This document shows positions 46,323 through 57,713 of a stretch of DNA of 64,000 nucleotides, one piece after another. The position numbers and the translations under genes were made by a program. The first letter of the stretch is position 1, and every line of letters starts with the position of its first letter. This DNA is from Diaporthe sp. PMI_573. Its lineage: Eukaryota; Ascomycota; Sordariomycetes; Diaporthales; Diaporthaceae. Under the pieces are notes generated by a model. That model ran no database searches and was not told the origin of the DNA. It worked only from the letters and a program-made list of their open reading frames with translations. The stretch is taken from contig JAJTUP010000010.1 of NCBI GenBank assembly GCA_021399435.1, positions 1-64,000 on the forward strand, in the 5' to 3' direction.

Positions 46323-47308
46323 ATGGCTTTTGTGAACAGGGTCGCCTCTCCAAATGACGAGCAGAATGCTGAAGTGACGTGGGTTAGGATGCTCCACTGT
46401 ACGGACGACAATGACAGATACATTATGTGGGAAGACCTGCTTGGAATCGCGAGGGAACACTGGGATTGGGTTATGCGACAAGGTGGAGACAGAATAACCC
46501 ACACGCAACAAGGAGGCTGGTCCTGCCTCGTCGCAGCCCTTTTTGTTCCCGGCACTGAAGGAGGGATGATCTTTCTATCAACGATTCCCGAAGGCGAACA
46601 GAACAGAAGATGGCACAGGAAGGGCAAAGCAGGGCGCCTGCGTGGTGGTCAGCGAATGACCGGCGCAGTAGGTATTATCATGCCGAAGACAGCGCGATGT
46701 TCTTATTTGAAAAGTCACCCTTGTCAAGGGGGCTTGTTCAGGGATGGCGCTACGTCATGCCAAATCGTGACCACCCCTGGAGCCGCATGAAGATGGCAGT
46801 CTGGGGCAGACACCATCTAGGTCCCCGACAAGGTACACTGATTGAATTATGCGACGGAGACTCTCCTGGGAAGCTTTCCCCATCTTGCCAGGACGTTTCC
46901 AATCGGCTAAACATCGAATACCTCGACGAGAACAAATATCGGGAAGAAAGGGCCGGCTCCACTTACAGAGGTGGCGGGCCAACAAGCTCTGGAGCGGAAT
47001 CGCGTTCCGCTGCCTCATCCTCGCGATTCAAACCAAGCACCACCGGTTCAGGCAGCAGAAGGCCGCGGCCAGATATTGCGAGCAAACACAACAACGATAC
47101 GAACCAAGTCGCTCAATTGGCTGGCCTTATGACTGGGCTTAAAGTCTCGCCGCACAAACGAACAGAAAATAAGACCGGCCGTGTTGCGAGTAGTAGTGTG
47201 GAAAGCAACCGAATGACTACTGTGGAAACGAAGAGAAAGACTACGGGAAACCCCGATGCTTCCAAATCAGGTGGGTCTGGGCGACATCTGAACAAGAGGT
47301 CCAATTAG
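46323..47308 (+). pseudogene. Deaminase-fold-like protein gene with an internal frame change
   Basis: The frame from ATG 46,323 reads MAFVNRVASPNDEQNAEVTW and GGWSCLVAALFVPGTEGG. Protein-like sequence then moves to another frame, APAWWSANDRRSRYYHAEDS, which continues to a stop at 47,308. The change coincides with a 5-bp tandem duplication, AACAG twice, at 46,597-46,606. The span is 986 nt (3n+2), so one extra 5-bp unit accounts for the break, and no intron fits. HAE (46,679-46,687) followed about 65 residues later by SPSCQDVSNRLNIEY recalls the HAE and PCxxC zinc-ligand motifs of the deaminase superfamily, but the second cysteine is absent. The last 120 residues are low-complexity, Ser/Arg/Lys-rich. 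The fold assignment is tentative. It may be a recent pseudogene, an allele, or a sequencing error. Confidence 0.5.
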
Positions 47309-47540
47309 GTGAAGGAAACGTGGTGGTGCATACGATAGATGAATAATATTTCCTTCGCTCCAGACTGCAGCTAACTTCTCACGAGTGAAATGGAGTATAA
47401 GCTGAATTCTATAGTTATGGCGGACTTATTTCCACAGAGAGAGTATAATATGAGGTTAGGAGTAAACATTAAAGCTATTGACTATTTATCTGAATACCTA
47501 TTTCAAATATTTTCACGTCTCTAATTATTAGAATTCCTAT

Positions 47541-49119
47541 TCAAAGAAAATTCTTACACAATGCCTCTAAAAACTGCGCGTCAATTAGCTGTGTTGCCTG
47601 TTGTGTTCCGTTGCCACCAAACATCATAACCTGCCCATTAGTGCGATACTGTGGCCATCCGCTGTTTGTCAATCCATGCTGTGGATCCATCATAAATGCT
47701 ATATACAGATCTTGCCACACCTCTGCTGTTCGGATCTCCAAAGCGCTCGGAGGGGCAATATCCAGATTGTACTCTGCATAGGTGCCGAAAAGGTACGCAA
47801 GCTCCGATGTATGATACGCGCCCTCCCACGGCTGGGGCGAGACGTTGGTAAAATTGGCCGTATTGTAGAACTTCCAGGTTGTCGCATTACTTCGAGCACG
47901 CAAATTGGATACGTACACGCCGGGGCAGACGTGTCGCGAGAGAGTCTGACTCTTGACGTCGGAGATGTTGGGGTAGCCAGCGTTGCCAGGCCAGGCAAGA
48001 AGGCTGGTCATCTCCCACTGGTCGTTTCCCATTATCGCGGGCAGGCCAGTCCATTTCCCAGCGAGCGTACGACTAGCATAATCCAGGAATTTGGTGTGGT
48101 TGTCAACCACTGTCGTGAAGCCCAATGTGCCGGTCGTGTGGTTGAGATTGTATTCTTCGTAGAAATCGATTATTGATTTCCAACTGACCGTACGCATACA
48201 TTCCAGCTCTTCTCCGGCGGATAGGTTCCCACAACCGACATTCTGTGCCACAAATGTGAAGTTTGTGTGACTTGGATCCTTTGAGGTACCGGTAGCAAAG
48301 ACGCTGCCGGAATGCATAATTAGGCCCTTAACAATCGGATCATCATACCAAGCATAATTGTAGTAGTCCACCGAAGCAGCCCCGGAGGATTGACCCCACA
48401 AGTACATCTTCTGGGAATCACCACCAAAATTGGCAATATTGTCACGAATCCACTCAATGGCAAAACGCTGATCGAGCAACCCAAGATTCAGGTTTAGACC
48501 CGTGTCTGCGAGTCCTCGGGCGTTCGGAAAGCCGAAGATGTTGTTACGGTAACTATGAGAGGATCATTAACATACTAGTTCGTCGAAGATACGTGTACCG
48601 GACCTACTTTATGGCAACTATGATGTGCGATTTGGTCCGCTGTAACCACGGGCTGCCATCCATACCCAGCGTCCGAGTCCCACCTTCATAAAAGCCACCG
48701 CCGAAGATCCAGATGAGCACAGGGAGCGGCTCGGCACTACTATTCTTGGGCTGGTACGGAACCCGGATGTCGAGAGTAAGACAGTCCTCATCGACTGGAC
48801 CTTCAGGTTGTAGCCATGGAGTGTCATACGTGTACACGGACGGCGAATTGGCTTTTGTCAGCAAGTATTGCGGGCACAGCGGACCTTGCCTTGTCGCATC
48901 GATTGTTCCACTACCCTCGTAAGACGTAGGCGCCGCAAATCGTAGGTCTCCAACGGGTGCAGCTGCAAATGGAATTCCCAGGAACTGGGCCACGTCCGGG
49001 TGAGAGCCATTAATCAGACCATAGACCGGGCCCGATGTGGTGTTGATGTGGAGATCCGTCACGCCATGAACTATCAGAAGGCACGAACAAGCCAACCAGG
49101 TTAAGGATCTCTTAAACAT
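47541..49119 (-). CDS. Secreted type-B carboxylesterase
   Basis: Two exons, complement(47541-48552, 48608-49119), join across a 55-nt GTAGGT...ATAG intron at AA|T to give 507 residues. The N-terminus (MFKRSLTWLACSCLLIVHG) is a signal peptide. The esterase pattern follows: FLGIPFAAAPVGDLRF, EDCLTLDIRVP, LIWIFGGGF (oxyanion hole), and the nucleophile Ser 226 in GQSSGA. His lies in GAYHTSELAYLFG near the C-terminus. Many N-x-S/T sites suggest glycosylation. It is about 50 residues shorter than many fungal members of the family but has the normal end. It would hydrolyse an extracellular ester. It is followed upstream by a permease, a regulator and an FAH-family hydrolase, which suggests one uptake and breakdown pathway. 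Confidence 0.9.
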
Positions 49120-49781
49120 GGCCGGAAGAGGAAGAGGGGTTGAAAGCTATATGCGACTGTACGGAAAGCTAACACATCAATCAGCAACGCAGAGGAACAG
49201 ATATTAATACTCCTCGGTCGACAGAACTGCTGGTTCTAAGTTGAGATCCCAACGACCCGGTGGGGTGCACCTCCCCGCGCGATTCGGAGTTGAGTCGAAT
49301 CGCCGAGTACTCCGAAGCGAGGATGGCGACAACTGTAGTGATGTGGCGGGCAGCGCAATCAATGAAATATGGTGGATATGAGTAATCGGCCCGACTAGGC
49401 AAACACCAACAGGAAGGATTTATGGCAGGGTTTCCGTTGTGATAGTCCGGCGTGCCATGCTATAAAATAGAAAGCCTTGGGGCCGTCTTATAGTCTTGGG
49501 TGGCTGAAAGAAGCAACATAATCATAAAGTCTATTATCCGTGCTCAATATCGACCCTAGACTGGCGACAATATTGTTTAATTGGATACTCCTGAGCTTCT
49601 ACTCTCAGTTGAACCAAAGTCCGCAGATAGCTTCAAGTTACTTGTTAGATATTAATTAGCCGTTATAATCGGTAAGATTTAGGAGCGCTGCCATAGGTTT
49701 TTCATCAACTAGATTAACGGCTACTTATGGAGAATATAGAGACACAAACAACGTTGGGTAAAAATCTTGTTGATTCAGCCA
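49120..49781. promoter_or_regulatory. Esterase promoter and permease 3' region
   Basis: About 0.66 kb with no gene. CTATAAAATAG near 49,459 is TATA-like on both strands; as a promoter of the reverse-strand esterase it would lie about 340 bases upstream of the ATG. The last 100 bases are A+T-rich and should carry the permease 3' end signals. Confidence 0.4.
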
Positions 49782-51362
49782 TTATAAAGTGTAACGAAAG
49801 TCGGGGTGTCGGTCACCCTTCTTGCCCTGGTCGACCTGCCTCACTCTCTCTTCAATGCTCATAGCCTGCCTATTGTGGTTAATCCTACTCAGTGTCATCC
49901 ACATCGTGAAGTACCCCACCGAAGCTATCGTAATAGCCCCCAGAGATACTGCATGGCCGATTGTATATCGACCATCGGGGGCTGTAATGCGGTATATCTG
50001 TCCGGCCATAAGGCCCGCACTGTTCCCAATCGTCTGTTGTAACCCAATCGCTGTGGCACGCTTAAAGTACCCAGCGTTGCTGTTGCTAACCCAGGTGACA
50101 TTCAGTCCAACCACACAGTAGATTCCAGTGGCAGTAACAAAGGTAGCAAAGTACTGCACCGCAGTTATCTTCATGCTCACGCCGAGCATTAGCGCATAGC
50201 CCGTCGCAGTGACCAGCGCCATGGGGACCATAAACACCGCACGTTTGTTGATTTTGTCCGATATGTACGCGATGACGAGATAGACCGCGGAGGCCCAGAT
50301 GTAGACTGGCACAGTGAGCAACTGCGTCTTGATGCTGCTATATCCGAACCCACGGATAATGACGGGCAAGAAAGTCCCAAACCCAAAGGAACAGGTGTTG
50401 GCGCAAAATTGACACCCAGCGGAGAGCCACACCTTGGGATCTTGGAACGCGAGCATTACCTCCGTCTTGTCAAAACTTTCCGATTCGCCCTGGTAAACCC
50501 TGCTCTGATCGGCACGGATCCTCATCAGCGCCTTGTCGTGCTCCGTGAGCCACTTCGCGCTCTCGAAGCTATCCGGCAGCAAAAAGATGAAGGCGAGTCC
50601 GACTGCGAGTGAAATCACACCCTCGATAAGGAACAGCCATCTCCAGCCAGCCAACCCACTCGCGCCGTGCAGGCCCGTTAGGCCGTACGCCAGTAGGCCG
50701 CCAAAGGCCCCAGACAGAGCTGCGGCAACAAAGAGGTATGAGACACGGCGTGCTTGCTCCTCTCTCTTGTAGTATGTGCTAAGGTAGAGGGTCAAGCAGG
50801 GGAAGAGGCCGGACTCGAACATTCCGATAAGGAGGCGCGTCGCGAGAAGGCCGGAATAGTTTGTGACGAAGGCGGAGCCGACCACGGTCGCGGACCAGGC
50901 CAGGATAAAGAAGGGAATCAGGCGGGATGGCCGAGCCTTCTTAAGGATGAGGGAGGCGGGAATTTCGAAGATGATGTAAGTTACTGCGGGAAGTTAATTC
51001 TCGACCGTGTTGGGGAGTTGGGGTTGTTCTTTTTACCATAAAAGACTGTTACTGCGACATTGAGCCTGTTGCCAGTCAGGTTGAGGTCTTCGTTCATACC
51101 GGCAATCGCTGCGTTGCCTGGGTTGCGACTCATCAGCCCGGCACTCGAAATGGCGGCATGGAGGGAACGTACCAATGTTACTACGATCCAAGTACGCAAC
51201 GAGGAAAGCAATGATCATCATCGGCGCAAGCCAGCAGTCGAGTTTCCTGAGGAGCTTTGCTTCAGCCGCCGGGTCTAGCGTTAGGTGCGAGCTCGCATAT
51301 TCGGCGCCGGGCGAATCGACATTGCTGTCTTTTGCGTCAGCCGGTATCTTTTCCACGGACAT
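49782..51362 (-). CDS. MFS permease of the anion:cation symporter (allantoate permease-like) family
   Basis: Three exons, complement(49782-50983, 51037-51117, 51173-51362), with junctions G|GC and G|TA, give 490 residues. The first helix region reads MIIAFLVAYLDRSNIGNAAI, the DRSNIGNA string typical of ACS-family carriers. The second has TYIIFEIPASLILKK, then RLLIGMFESGLFPCLTLYLS and a long central loop after GLAFIFLLPDSFESAKW. Twelve membrane segments are expected, in the plasma membrane. Members import carboxylates such as nicotinate, allantoate or phthalate-like acids. Here the likely cargo is an acid released by the neighbouring esterase. It is divergent from the Zn2Cys6 gene across 572 bases, a usual layout for a regulator and its target. 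Confidence 0.9.
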
Positions 51363-51934
51363 TATCGCCAGTCGCTGTCAAATGGTTCAGGCGAGATGTC
51401 AATGATCGTGCAGCTGCTGGGACTCTGTTGACATTCCAGCCAATTCAGCTGTTCTTGTACTGATATATTATTACCCGACAAGCATCATCAAGCTAATCTT
51501 GAAGCAATGTGAGGTCACTTGATTGACCCATGTAAGCCCAGCCAAGGCCCTTTTCCCGACGCCTATCAACGTGACTATCGGACCTGCTCCATCGTCCACG
51601 TCGGCAAATGAGAGGACTTGTCTTTCCGTCGGCTGATGATCCACTGCATGCAGTTAAGCGGGGGCGAAGACACAAAAGACGGGGAAACAGGCCGGCATTC
51701 TTATCAGAGATGCGCAGGTGATGGAACTAGGTGCCATGTTCTTCTCCTCGTCTAAATTCTAGGCGGTTTGGTAATAGTAAAGACGCCTGGGACGCTGCAG
51801 AGATGCAAAAGCCGATATCTCATTAATCAGTCCTATCCAGAGCACCAAATTTGCCGATCTGTCCCCGCATCCCTTGACTTGCCTCCAGCCCAAGAATTCG
51901 GCCTTTTGATCGGTAATAAGGAAAGAACGCCTCA
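51363..51934. promoter_or_regulatory. Divergent promoter between the permease and Zn2Cys6 regulator genes
   Basis: 572 bases separate the two divergent starts. Several CGG and CCG triplets, the half sites of Zn2Cys6 proteins, are present (for example near 51,579, 51,601 and 51,629), but no spaced inverted pair stands out enough to name an operator. Confidence 0.4.
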
Positions 51935-54337
51935 ATGGAGGATGTGTTGCCTAGGCCGGGGCCCAACGATATTACAGCGCTGGGTCCGAGAAGCCCGGTT
52001 ACTCGAAAGAGAAAGCGAGGAAGGCATGCCGTTGCGTGCGAGGCGTGTCATCGGCGAAAGCAGAGGGTGAGTGATACGCGCATCGTTATGACGCTTGGCA
52101 GAGCCAAAGTCTACGTCTCGGAGGCTGGAACCCCGAGCACAGTTTATGTGCCTTTCCGGCCACAGCCACCTGTTGTATCACGTTTATTGAAGTTCTGAGC
52201 TGGAGCCAATGTCGGTGGGCTTAGCGTAGGCTCATCTCATCGGCTACCATCGTATAGTCGACTAACATAGCGGCAGTGCAGCGGGGCCCGACCATGTTTC
52301 AACTGCGAACGTCGCGGCGTAGGCGCCTCATGCTCTTACAGCCATCTGGATAAGGACGGCGAGCAGCCGTCCATGAGGCCTGGGACGCATATCGGCACAT
52401 CACCAACCGCCACCTTCGCAGCGACCATTTCACGAACGAGTACCCCTAAGAATCCTGATCGGGAGCGAGAACGCCACGAGGAATCCTCCTCAGCGGGCGG
52501 AGCAATACCCTCTACCTCCAACTCGTCGGCTGGCGGCGGACAGGTGCCCGCCGGCGAGAATGGCCAAGACCAACAGTCCGAGTACCCAGTTGGCAATCTC
52601 TTCAAGAGCCGCGACGCCCCATCATTCTTCGGCTCATCCTACTTCGGGCCTCACGCCGCTGCTAAGATCATCCAGGCGCCTGCCCCCGACCTGTCGTCTG
52701 GCCTCTTACCCAAGGCTCAAGCGAGCTCGACGCATTCGTTTCGGGATGAAGGCGGCCCGTTCTCCCAGATCTGGGAGCTACTTGGGTTACTGCCAAGGAA
52801 GAAATCGACAGTAGACAGGTTGACAGACTGTTTCCTCAATGAACTAAACTGGGCCATCGACGCCGTCCAGCCGAAGTCCTTCAAGACAAAGTATGACAAC
52901 TTTTGGTCTAGGAAGTTTGGCTTTGACGATTTCGCCACCATTGACCTCCGATGGCTAGCCCTGCTGTTTATCGTCATGGCGTACGGCGTCCTCTTGGACT
53001 GCCCACAACCGCGGAACAAGGAGGTGCAGAAGGAAGTCCATGACACCTCACAGCGATTTTACTGGGCCGCTCGACGAGCCATCGTGATTGCCCCAACCTT
53101 TTACGGCGAGTCCACGGACCTCGTTAGGGCGGGTGTGCTGGTGACGCGCTACCTCATTTACACCCGCCGCGTACCCGAGTCGTGGCTCACGACAAGCTTT
53201 GCCATGCGCATGGCACAAGCCCAGGGCATGCACATCGACGGCGAGAGATGGAGGCTGCCTAGAAAGGAGACGGAGACCAGGCGACGGCTGTGGAGCAACC
53301 TCTACATGCTGGACAGGACCATCGCTCTCGCTCTTGGGCGCCCCTTTGCCATCGTCGACCAGCAGTGTCTGGTGAAGCAGGCGTCCAACGTCTGGCTGGA
53401 TGAACTCGAAGATGACGAGGCGGCAACTGCACCGGAAGCACCAATGTCCCAACCGACTGCCAGTGTCTTCAGTCGCCTGGCCCATGAGCTGGCCACAGTA
53501 GTAGGCAGTGTTCAAGACCGCTGTTTTGGACTTTTCACAGTGTCTTACGAGACGGTCCTTGCCCTTGACAAGGAGATTGAGACCTGGAGGAGCAGACTCC
53601 CCCCATACTTTGAGCTCAAGTGTCCCGACACGTCAAAAGACACACAGCTTCCTTTCTTGCCCTGGCAAAGGCTGCACCTACACAGCATGTACCACTTCGC
53701 AAGAGTCACCTTGCACCGTCCCTTTCTGCTCCGGCAATCAATCACAAACCGCTACAAACACAGTCACGATGTCTGCATAGCTTCTGCATGCGCTGACCTC
53801 GACATGGGTCTCAGGCTCTTCAGTCAGCCTCTCAACGACCGGCTAAAATGGAGCCTTGGACCGCACAACCTCTTCAACAGTGCCTTGGTGCTCGGCATCA
53901 TCGCAGTCCGTGACCCGCACTCCCGTCGATCGCATGCCATCCTCGAAGACCTCTCCGCGTACTGCGAGATGCAAAGAAAAGATGTCTGGCTCAACGAGTT
54001 TGCTCTCGCAGAGGTCAAAATTGTCGAGTTGTGCGTCAAGAAGGCTAGACAATCGCAACCAACTCCTCCGATTCAGATAGTTCCTCTAGCTTTGGCGGAT
54101 CCAACAGAGCGCCCTATGCAATCTCTCGACCGGACCAATGTGATGCCTACGCAACCTCAATTGCCGGTCGAGAGCCCCGATTTCGACCCCTTGCTTGCTG
54201 GGCTCGGGCTTCCTTTCAGTACATCAAGTGCGCAAATCACGTGGGACGACCCGGGGTTCTTTTTGCCAGAAAATGGAGATCTGTCTCAGTGGGAGCATGT
54301 CATCAACACCATCATGCATGATCAAACAAATGGTTGA
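51935..54337 (+). CDS. Zn2Cys6 transcription factor with fungal-specific regulatory domain
   Basis: Two exons, 51935-52066 and 52277-54337, give 730 residues. The 210-nt intron splits the zinc cluster: VACEACHRRKQR lies in exon 1 and CSGARPCFNCERRG, then GASCSY, in exon 2. The CTAACATAG branch region and GGCAG acceptor at 52,276 restore all six cysteines. A basic RKRKRGR precedes the cluster. Residues about 85-170 are polar and Ser-rich. The middle homology region follows (ELNWAIDAVQPKSFKTKYD, then LALLFIVMAYGVLLDCP, and RRLWSNLYMLDRTIALALGR). It acts in the nucleus. By position it most likely controls the permease, esterase and FAH-family genes. A role in the polyketide cluster 10 kb away is possible but unsupported. 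Confidence 0.92.
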
Positions 54338-54754
54338 CTTGACTGCTGCGCCTGTTGCATGTTTAGTCAAACCATGCACTCAGCCTTCATGGCAGGGGGT
54401 TCTCATACCTATCACTTAATCAACATCTCTCTCCGTCTTCCAGGCCAGCTTGGGCCTTCCGAAAGACAATGTCTTTTGTTTCACGACTTCATGTCAATGG
54501 TGACAGGGAGTTTTGAGGTTCTCTTTAGAATGTTTTCAAGACTGAGATTAGTCGCAGCGCACAATGAAAAAAAGCTTGCCACGTCTGCCTCCAATGTGAA
54601 AAGTAATTTAAAGACATTTCCTCTAGCGGTTCCGCACTTGATTCCACCAGACAATTTCCACACAGTTTGAACATGTGGAAATGGTGAGAATTGCTGAAAT
54701 CGCTTTTCATCAAATCATTGGGTTCTCTGTCCCTTGTCAAATGCCATTATTGCC
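54338..54754. other. Convergent 3' region between the regulator and FAH-family genes
   Basis: 417 bases with no gene. Both neighbouring genes end here, so it must hold both sets of 3' processing signals; none is distinct enough to mark. Confidence 0.5.
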
Positions 54755-55825
54755 TTAATGAAACCCGTTGGCTTGAACCTCAGCAAATCTGGTTGTCCCA
54801 TTCATACCCTTCAATCCACTTGCTCCATTCGTTGGTCTCAACGGCTTCTCCTCATATTCAACCCGGTTGACAAGACTGCCCAGCCCGTGGCTCATGACAA
54901 TGCGAAGATCATCTCCCGGGGCCAGAAAAACAGGCGGAGTTCTGCTCACGCCAATGCCATGGGGCGTTCCCGTCATGATCACAGTGCCAGCCTCCAGAGT
55001 TGTACCTTGAGAAAGGTATGCCACGATCTCAGCAATCGAAAATATCATATCGTCGCCCCTACCCTCCTGCATCACCTCGCCGTTGAGGACCGTCTTCAAC
55101 TCAATGACGGAAGGATCCGGGATGCTCTTGGTGCTGACGAGACAGGGGCCCATTGGTGCGAAGCCGTCGAAGCCCTTCCCGAAACCCCACTGGGCTCCGG
55201 CAAACTGATGTTTCCTTGCCGTGACGTCGTTGGAACATGTGTAGCCGAGGACATAATCCATAGCGTCCTCAATGCTGACGTTCCGTGCGTCACGGCCAAT
55301 CACTACTGCCAGCTCGGCTTCGTAGTCTGCTTGAGAGTCTGTCGCTTGGTGAGGGATGACTAGTGGCGTATTTGAGGCGTTGATGCAGTTCGCGGGCTTG
55401 AAGAAGAGGGTTGGGTGCTCTGGCAGATCCAGGTTCATCTCCTTCGCATGTTTGCGATAGTTGAGGCCGATGCAGCGGATGGTGCCGATCTCTTTGCGAG
55501 TCAATGGCGGTAGAAGTTTCTGGACTTTCAATACTCTTGCTGTTGGCTCCGCCGAGGTATCTAGGGCTGAAGTGCCCGTGAATACGCGGACCGGAACCGG
55601 GATGGATGCAGCCAGAGCTGCTCCGACTGCAGGAACACGAGCCTCTTAGCAATGAGGACAAACTTGGGTGTCAAGGCAACTCACCATCAACATCGGCGTC
55701 AACCGGCTCGCCGATGTATTCCCTCCAATCGTCCTCGGCGATGAAGCGCACCAAACGTGACCACTTCTGAAAACTAGTTAGAATAGCTCCATGATGCTCA
55801 GCTGGATGCTTACGGGAGTTATCAT
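54755..55825 (-). CDS. Fumarylacetoacetate hydrolase (FAH)-family protein
   Basis: Three exons, complement(54755-55626, 55685-55766, 55814-55825), give 321 residues. The first exon holds only ATG ATA ACT CCC, joined to KWSRLVRFIAEDDWREYIGE, the usual N-terminus of this family. The metal ligands are visible: Glu residues in ADYEAELAVVIG and Asp in CSNDVTARKHQ. Further landmarks are IRCIGLNYRKHAKE, PTLFFKPANCIN, and GTVIMTGTPHGIGVSRTPP near the C-terminus. Family members use Mg2+ or Mn2+ to cleave C-C bonds in beta-diketo acids, or act as hydratases, decarboxylases or isomerases in aromatic breakdown. It is cytosolic or mitochondrial by family; no clear targeting signal is seen. Next to an esterase, permease and regulator it points to catabolism of an aromatic or keto acid. 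Confidence 0.92.
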
Positions 55826-56470
55826 GTTGGCTGTGGTAATGAAAGCTGCAGATGGTTGTTCTAGGGAGGTGGGGAGGGGCGGGGGGTCAAACACAAAAGG
55901 TCGATATGGAACATAATCAACTCCCTTGGTCTTGACTGGTATAAATTTGAAGGTCACTGTTAGAATAACTATCCCGCCATTGGCATATAATAGCTCGCAG
56001 TAGCATGCACGCCCCTCCACCTGGGCAGCCATCGGCCGTCATCATAGCACTTCCCCGAAGCTGTCGGGAATTTCGATCGGCTTTTTCAAGATGGAAACAA
56101 GGATTCCCAAACAGATAAGCGTCAGGCTTGAGAACCCCACCAACGTCCACTTGGCGAAGATTAGATGCGGTTCAATATGTTAGGTCCATCGTGAACAATC
56201 ATGAGACAATAATTACCGTTTCACAAACTATAGTATAGCTTCAATCGTCTTAAACAACGACTAGTTATTGATCGGACTTTGGTCATTATCAGCAAAGTCC
56301 GATCAACCACGTCCTGTTCTGCTTCGGGGTGAGCAAGAATTGTTACTAGTATCTAGGAAGTGCTGTCTCTAATACCGTGGACAGAGAGGCCTTACTATCC
56401 TTTCCTCGTATATATTCCACACATCAAGCATCTTGCTATGACGATATCTTCAAGACGTGGAAACCAGGAA
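55826..56470. promoter_or_regulatory. Upstream region of the FAH-family gene, 3' region of the exonuclease gene
   Basis: 645 bases without a supported gene. A pyrrhic reverse open stretch at 55,778-56,032 overlaps the FAH first exon and has no domain. Near 56,273-56,303 the word GACTTTGGTCATTATCAGCA is followed by AAAGTC, giving a short imperfect inverted pair that may be promoter structure. Confidence 0.35.
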
Positions 56471-57370
56471 TTAAACATATTGAAGCTCTCCAAAGGCGAT
56501 CTCTCGGTACGAGTCACCAAGTCTAATGGTACTCGCAAATTCTTCAATCCACTCCTCGATCAAATCATCCACTTCTCCAGGCTGCCAGTCCGATGGCCCG
56601 GCAGATTTATCTCCGCCATCAGGATCGTACCGAGCCGCTTGAGATTCCTTGACTCTGGCCGAGGTCTTGTCCCAGACTTGGGAGCGCCAGAACAACTTAT
56701 CATCGGCCCCAAGATCACGGATATAAGCCTTCCAGAGACTTGGGAGAATGGCAACATCCGCGCCGCAATATTCCACGATTGCTGGTAGCATCGGTCTCTC
56801 ATTGAACGAGGTATACGTTCCTCCGAGACGTGGGTTCCAAATCCTCTCACCAGCTCGTTTGGCCCCGATGGCCTGCGCAGCGCCCGCCCGATCTGAAGCA
56901 GCTGTCAGATCCATCTCAATGCACCTCGCAAGGCCAGACACACGGCGCTTAGATCCCTTGCGTCTAGCAAGCTCCATGAGCTGTATGTCGTGGATGCCCG
57001 CGACCTTGATGCCGAACAGGCTGAAGAGGGCATCTGAGTCGTTTCGTATGTCGAAGAAGCCCTTTGGTATCGTGGACGACTCCAGGACACCCTTGAGAGT
57101 TGTGCCATTCTCGTTGGTGGTGGTGAAGGCGTCATGCTGCAGTGTGTGAACGTCGATCAAATACGCCGTATTGTCTGGGTACAGGAACAGGGACAGGATG
57201 GATATGGTCCCGCGACGGCCTAGGTTTTGTCCCTCGATGTCACAATAGAGATCGGGAGGATGAATCGGGGTGGTCGGAGGGCGGACGACACTCAGCTTGT
57301 CGAGCAGAGAGACAAGCTTGGGCTTCGAGTCAACAATGATCACCTCGAGAGAAGCAGTCATAGTGATCAA
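56471..57370 (-). CDS. DEDDy-type 3'-5' exonuclease domain protein
   Basis: Single exon, 299 residues; ATG 57,370 is followed closely by another at 57,361 (MITMTASLEVIIVD). The DnaQ-like fold motifs are in order. YCDIEGQNLGRRGTISILS has the D-x-E pair. KGFFDIRNDSDALFSLFG supplies the second Asp, followed by GIHDIQLMELARRKGS. Finally VEYCGADVAILPSLW supplies Tyr and Asp in YCGAD. An insert with an Arg-rich GSKRRVSGLA segment lies between the second and third motifs, as is common in fungal relatives of Egalitarian-like exonuclease proteins. The substrate could be RNA or DNA. It has no visible targeting signal. It does not belong to the catabolic group next to it by function. Confidence 0.87.
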   Translation of the reverse strand: MITMTASLEVIIVDSKPKLVSLLDKLSVVRPPTTPIHPPDLYCDIEGQNLGRRGTISILSLFLYPDNTAYLIDVHTLQHDAFTTTNENGTTLKGVLESSTIPKGFFDIRNDSDALFSLFGIKVAGIHDIQLMELARRKGSKRRVSGLARCIEMDLTAASDRAGAAQAIGAKRAGERIWNPRLGGTYTSFNERPMLPAIVEYCGADVAILPSLWKAYIRDLGADDKLFWRSQVWDKTSARVKESQAARYDPDGGDKSAGPSDWQPGEVDDLIEEWIEEFASTIRLGDSYREIAFGELQYV

Positions 57371-57402
57371 CGTGGAAAGCCGGTACTAGAGTGAAGGGCA
57401 GG

Positions 57403-57713
57403 TGTGAGATTGCGCACGATCAGTAGGTTGAGTGGTCAATGTCAGGGTGACGGGTCACGAGTAGAGTGAATAGGTACACGCAGCGTAGGCACAGCGTGAG
57501 AGTGGTGTAGGAGCAGTGTATAGAGAATAGAGAACTACTGATCGTTGACTTCCTCTCTCCTTCCTTTCCCTCCTTCCTTCTCCCTCCTTTTATAATTGAG
57601 GATGTCCCTCCCTTGCAGTGCGAGCGCTGCGTCCTCCCTGTGCTGGCACCCCATCCCTGGGTTCCCTCATGGGTGAAGGTGGCTGGGGTGCTCCCTTCCC
57701 ATAGCATGCGACA
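57403..57713 (-). mobile_element. Solo-LTR-like sequence upstream of the exonuclease gene
   Basis: Read on the reverse strand it starts TGTCGCATGC and ends CAATCTCACA, thus TG...CA. A TATAAAAGG-like box is at about 57,585-57,594, followed by a 43-base homopurine tract (pyrimidine on the forward strand, 57,549-57,591). It ends with a stretch, GACCCGTCACCCTGACATTG, of the kind seen at fungal LTR ends. The size (311 bases) suits a solo LTR. No target-site duplication is visible (GCAGG against ATGGT), so the borders may be wrong or the element old. It lies 33 bases upstream of the exonuclease ATG in the same orientation and so could supply its promoter. A normal promoter with a chance LTR look is the alternative. 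Confidence 0.4.
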
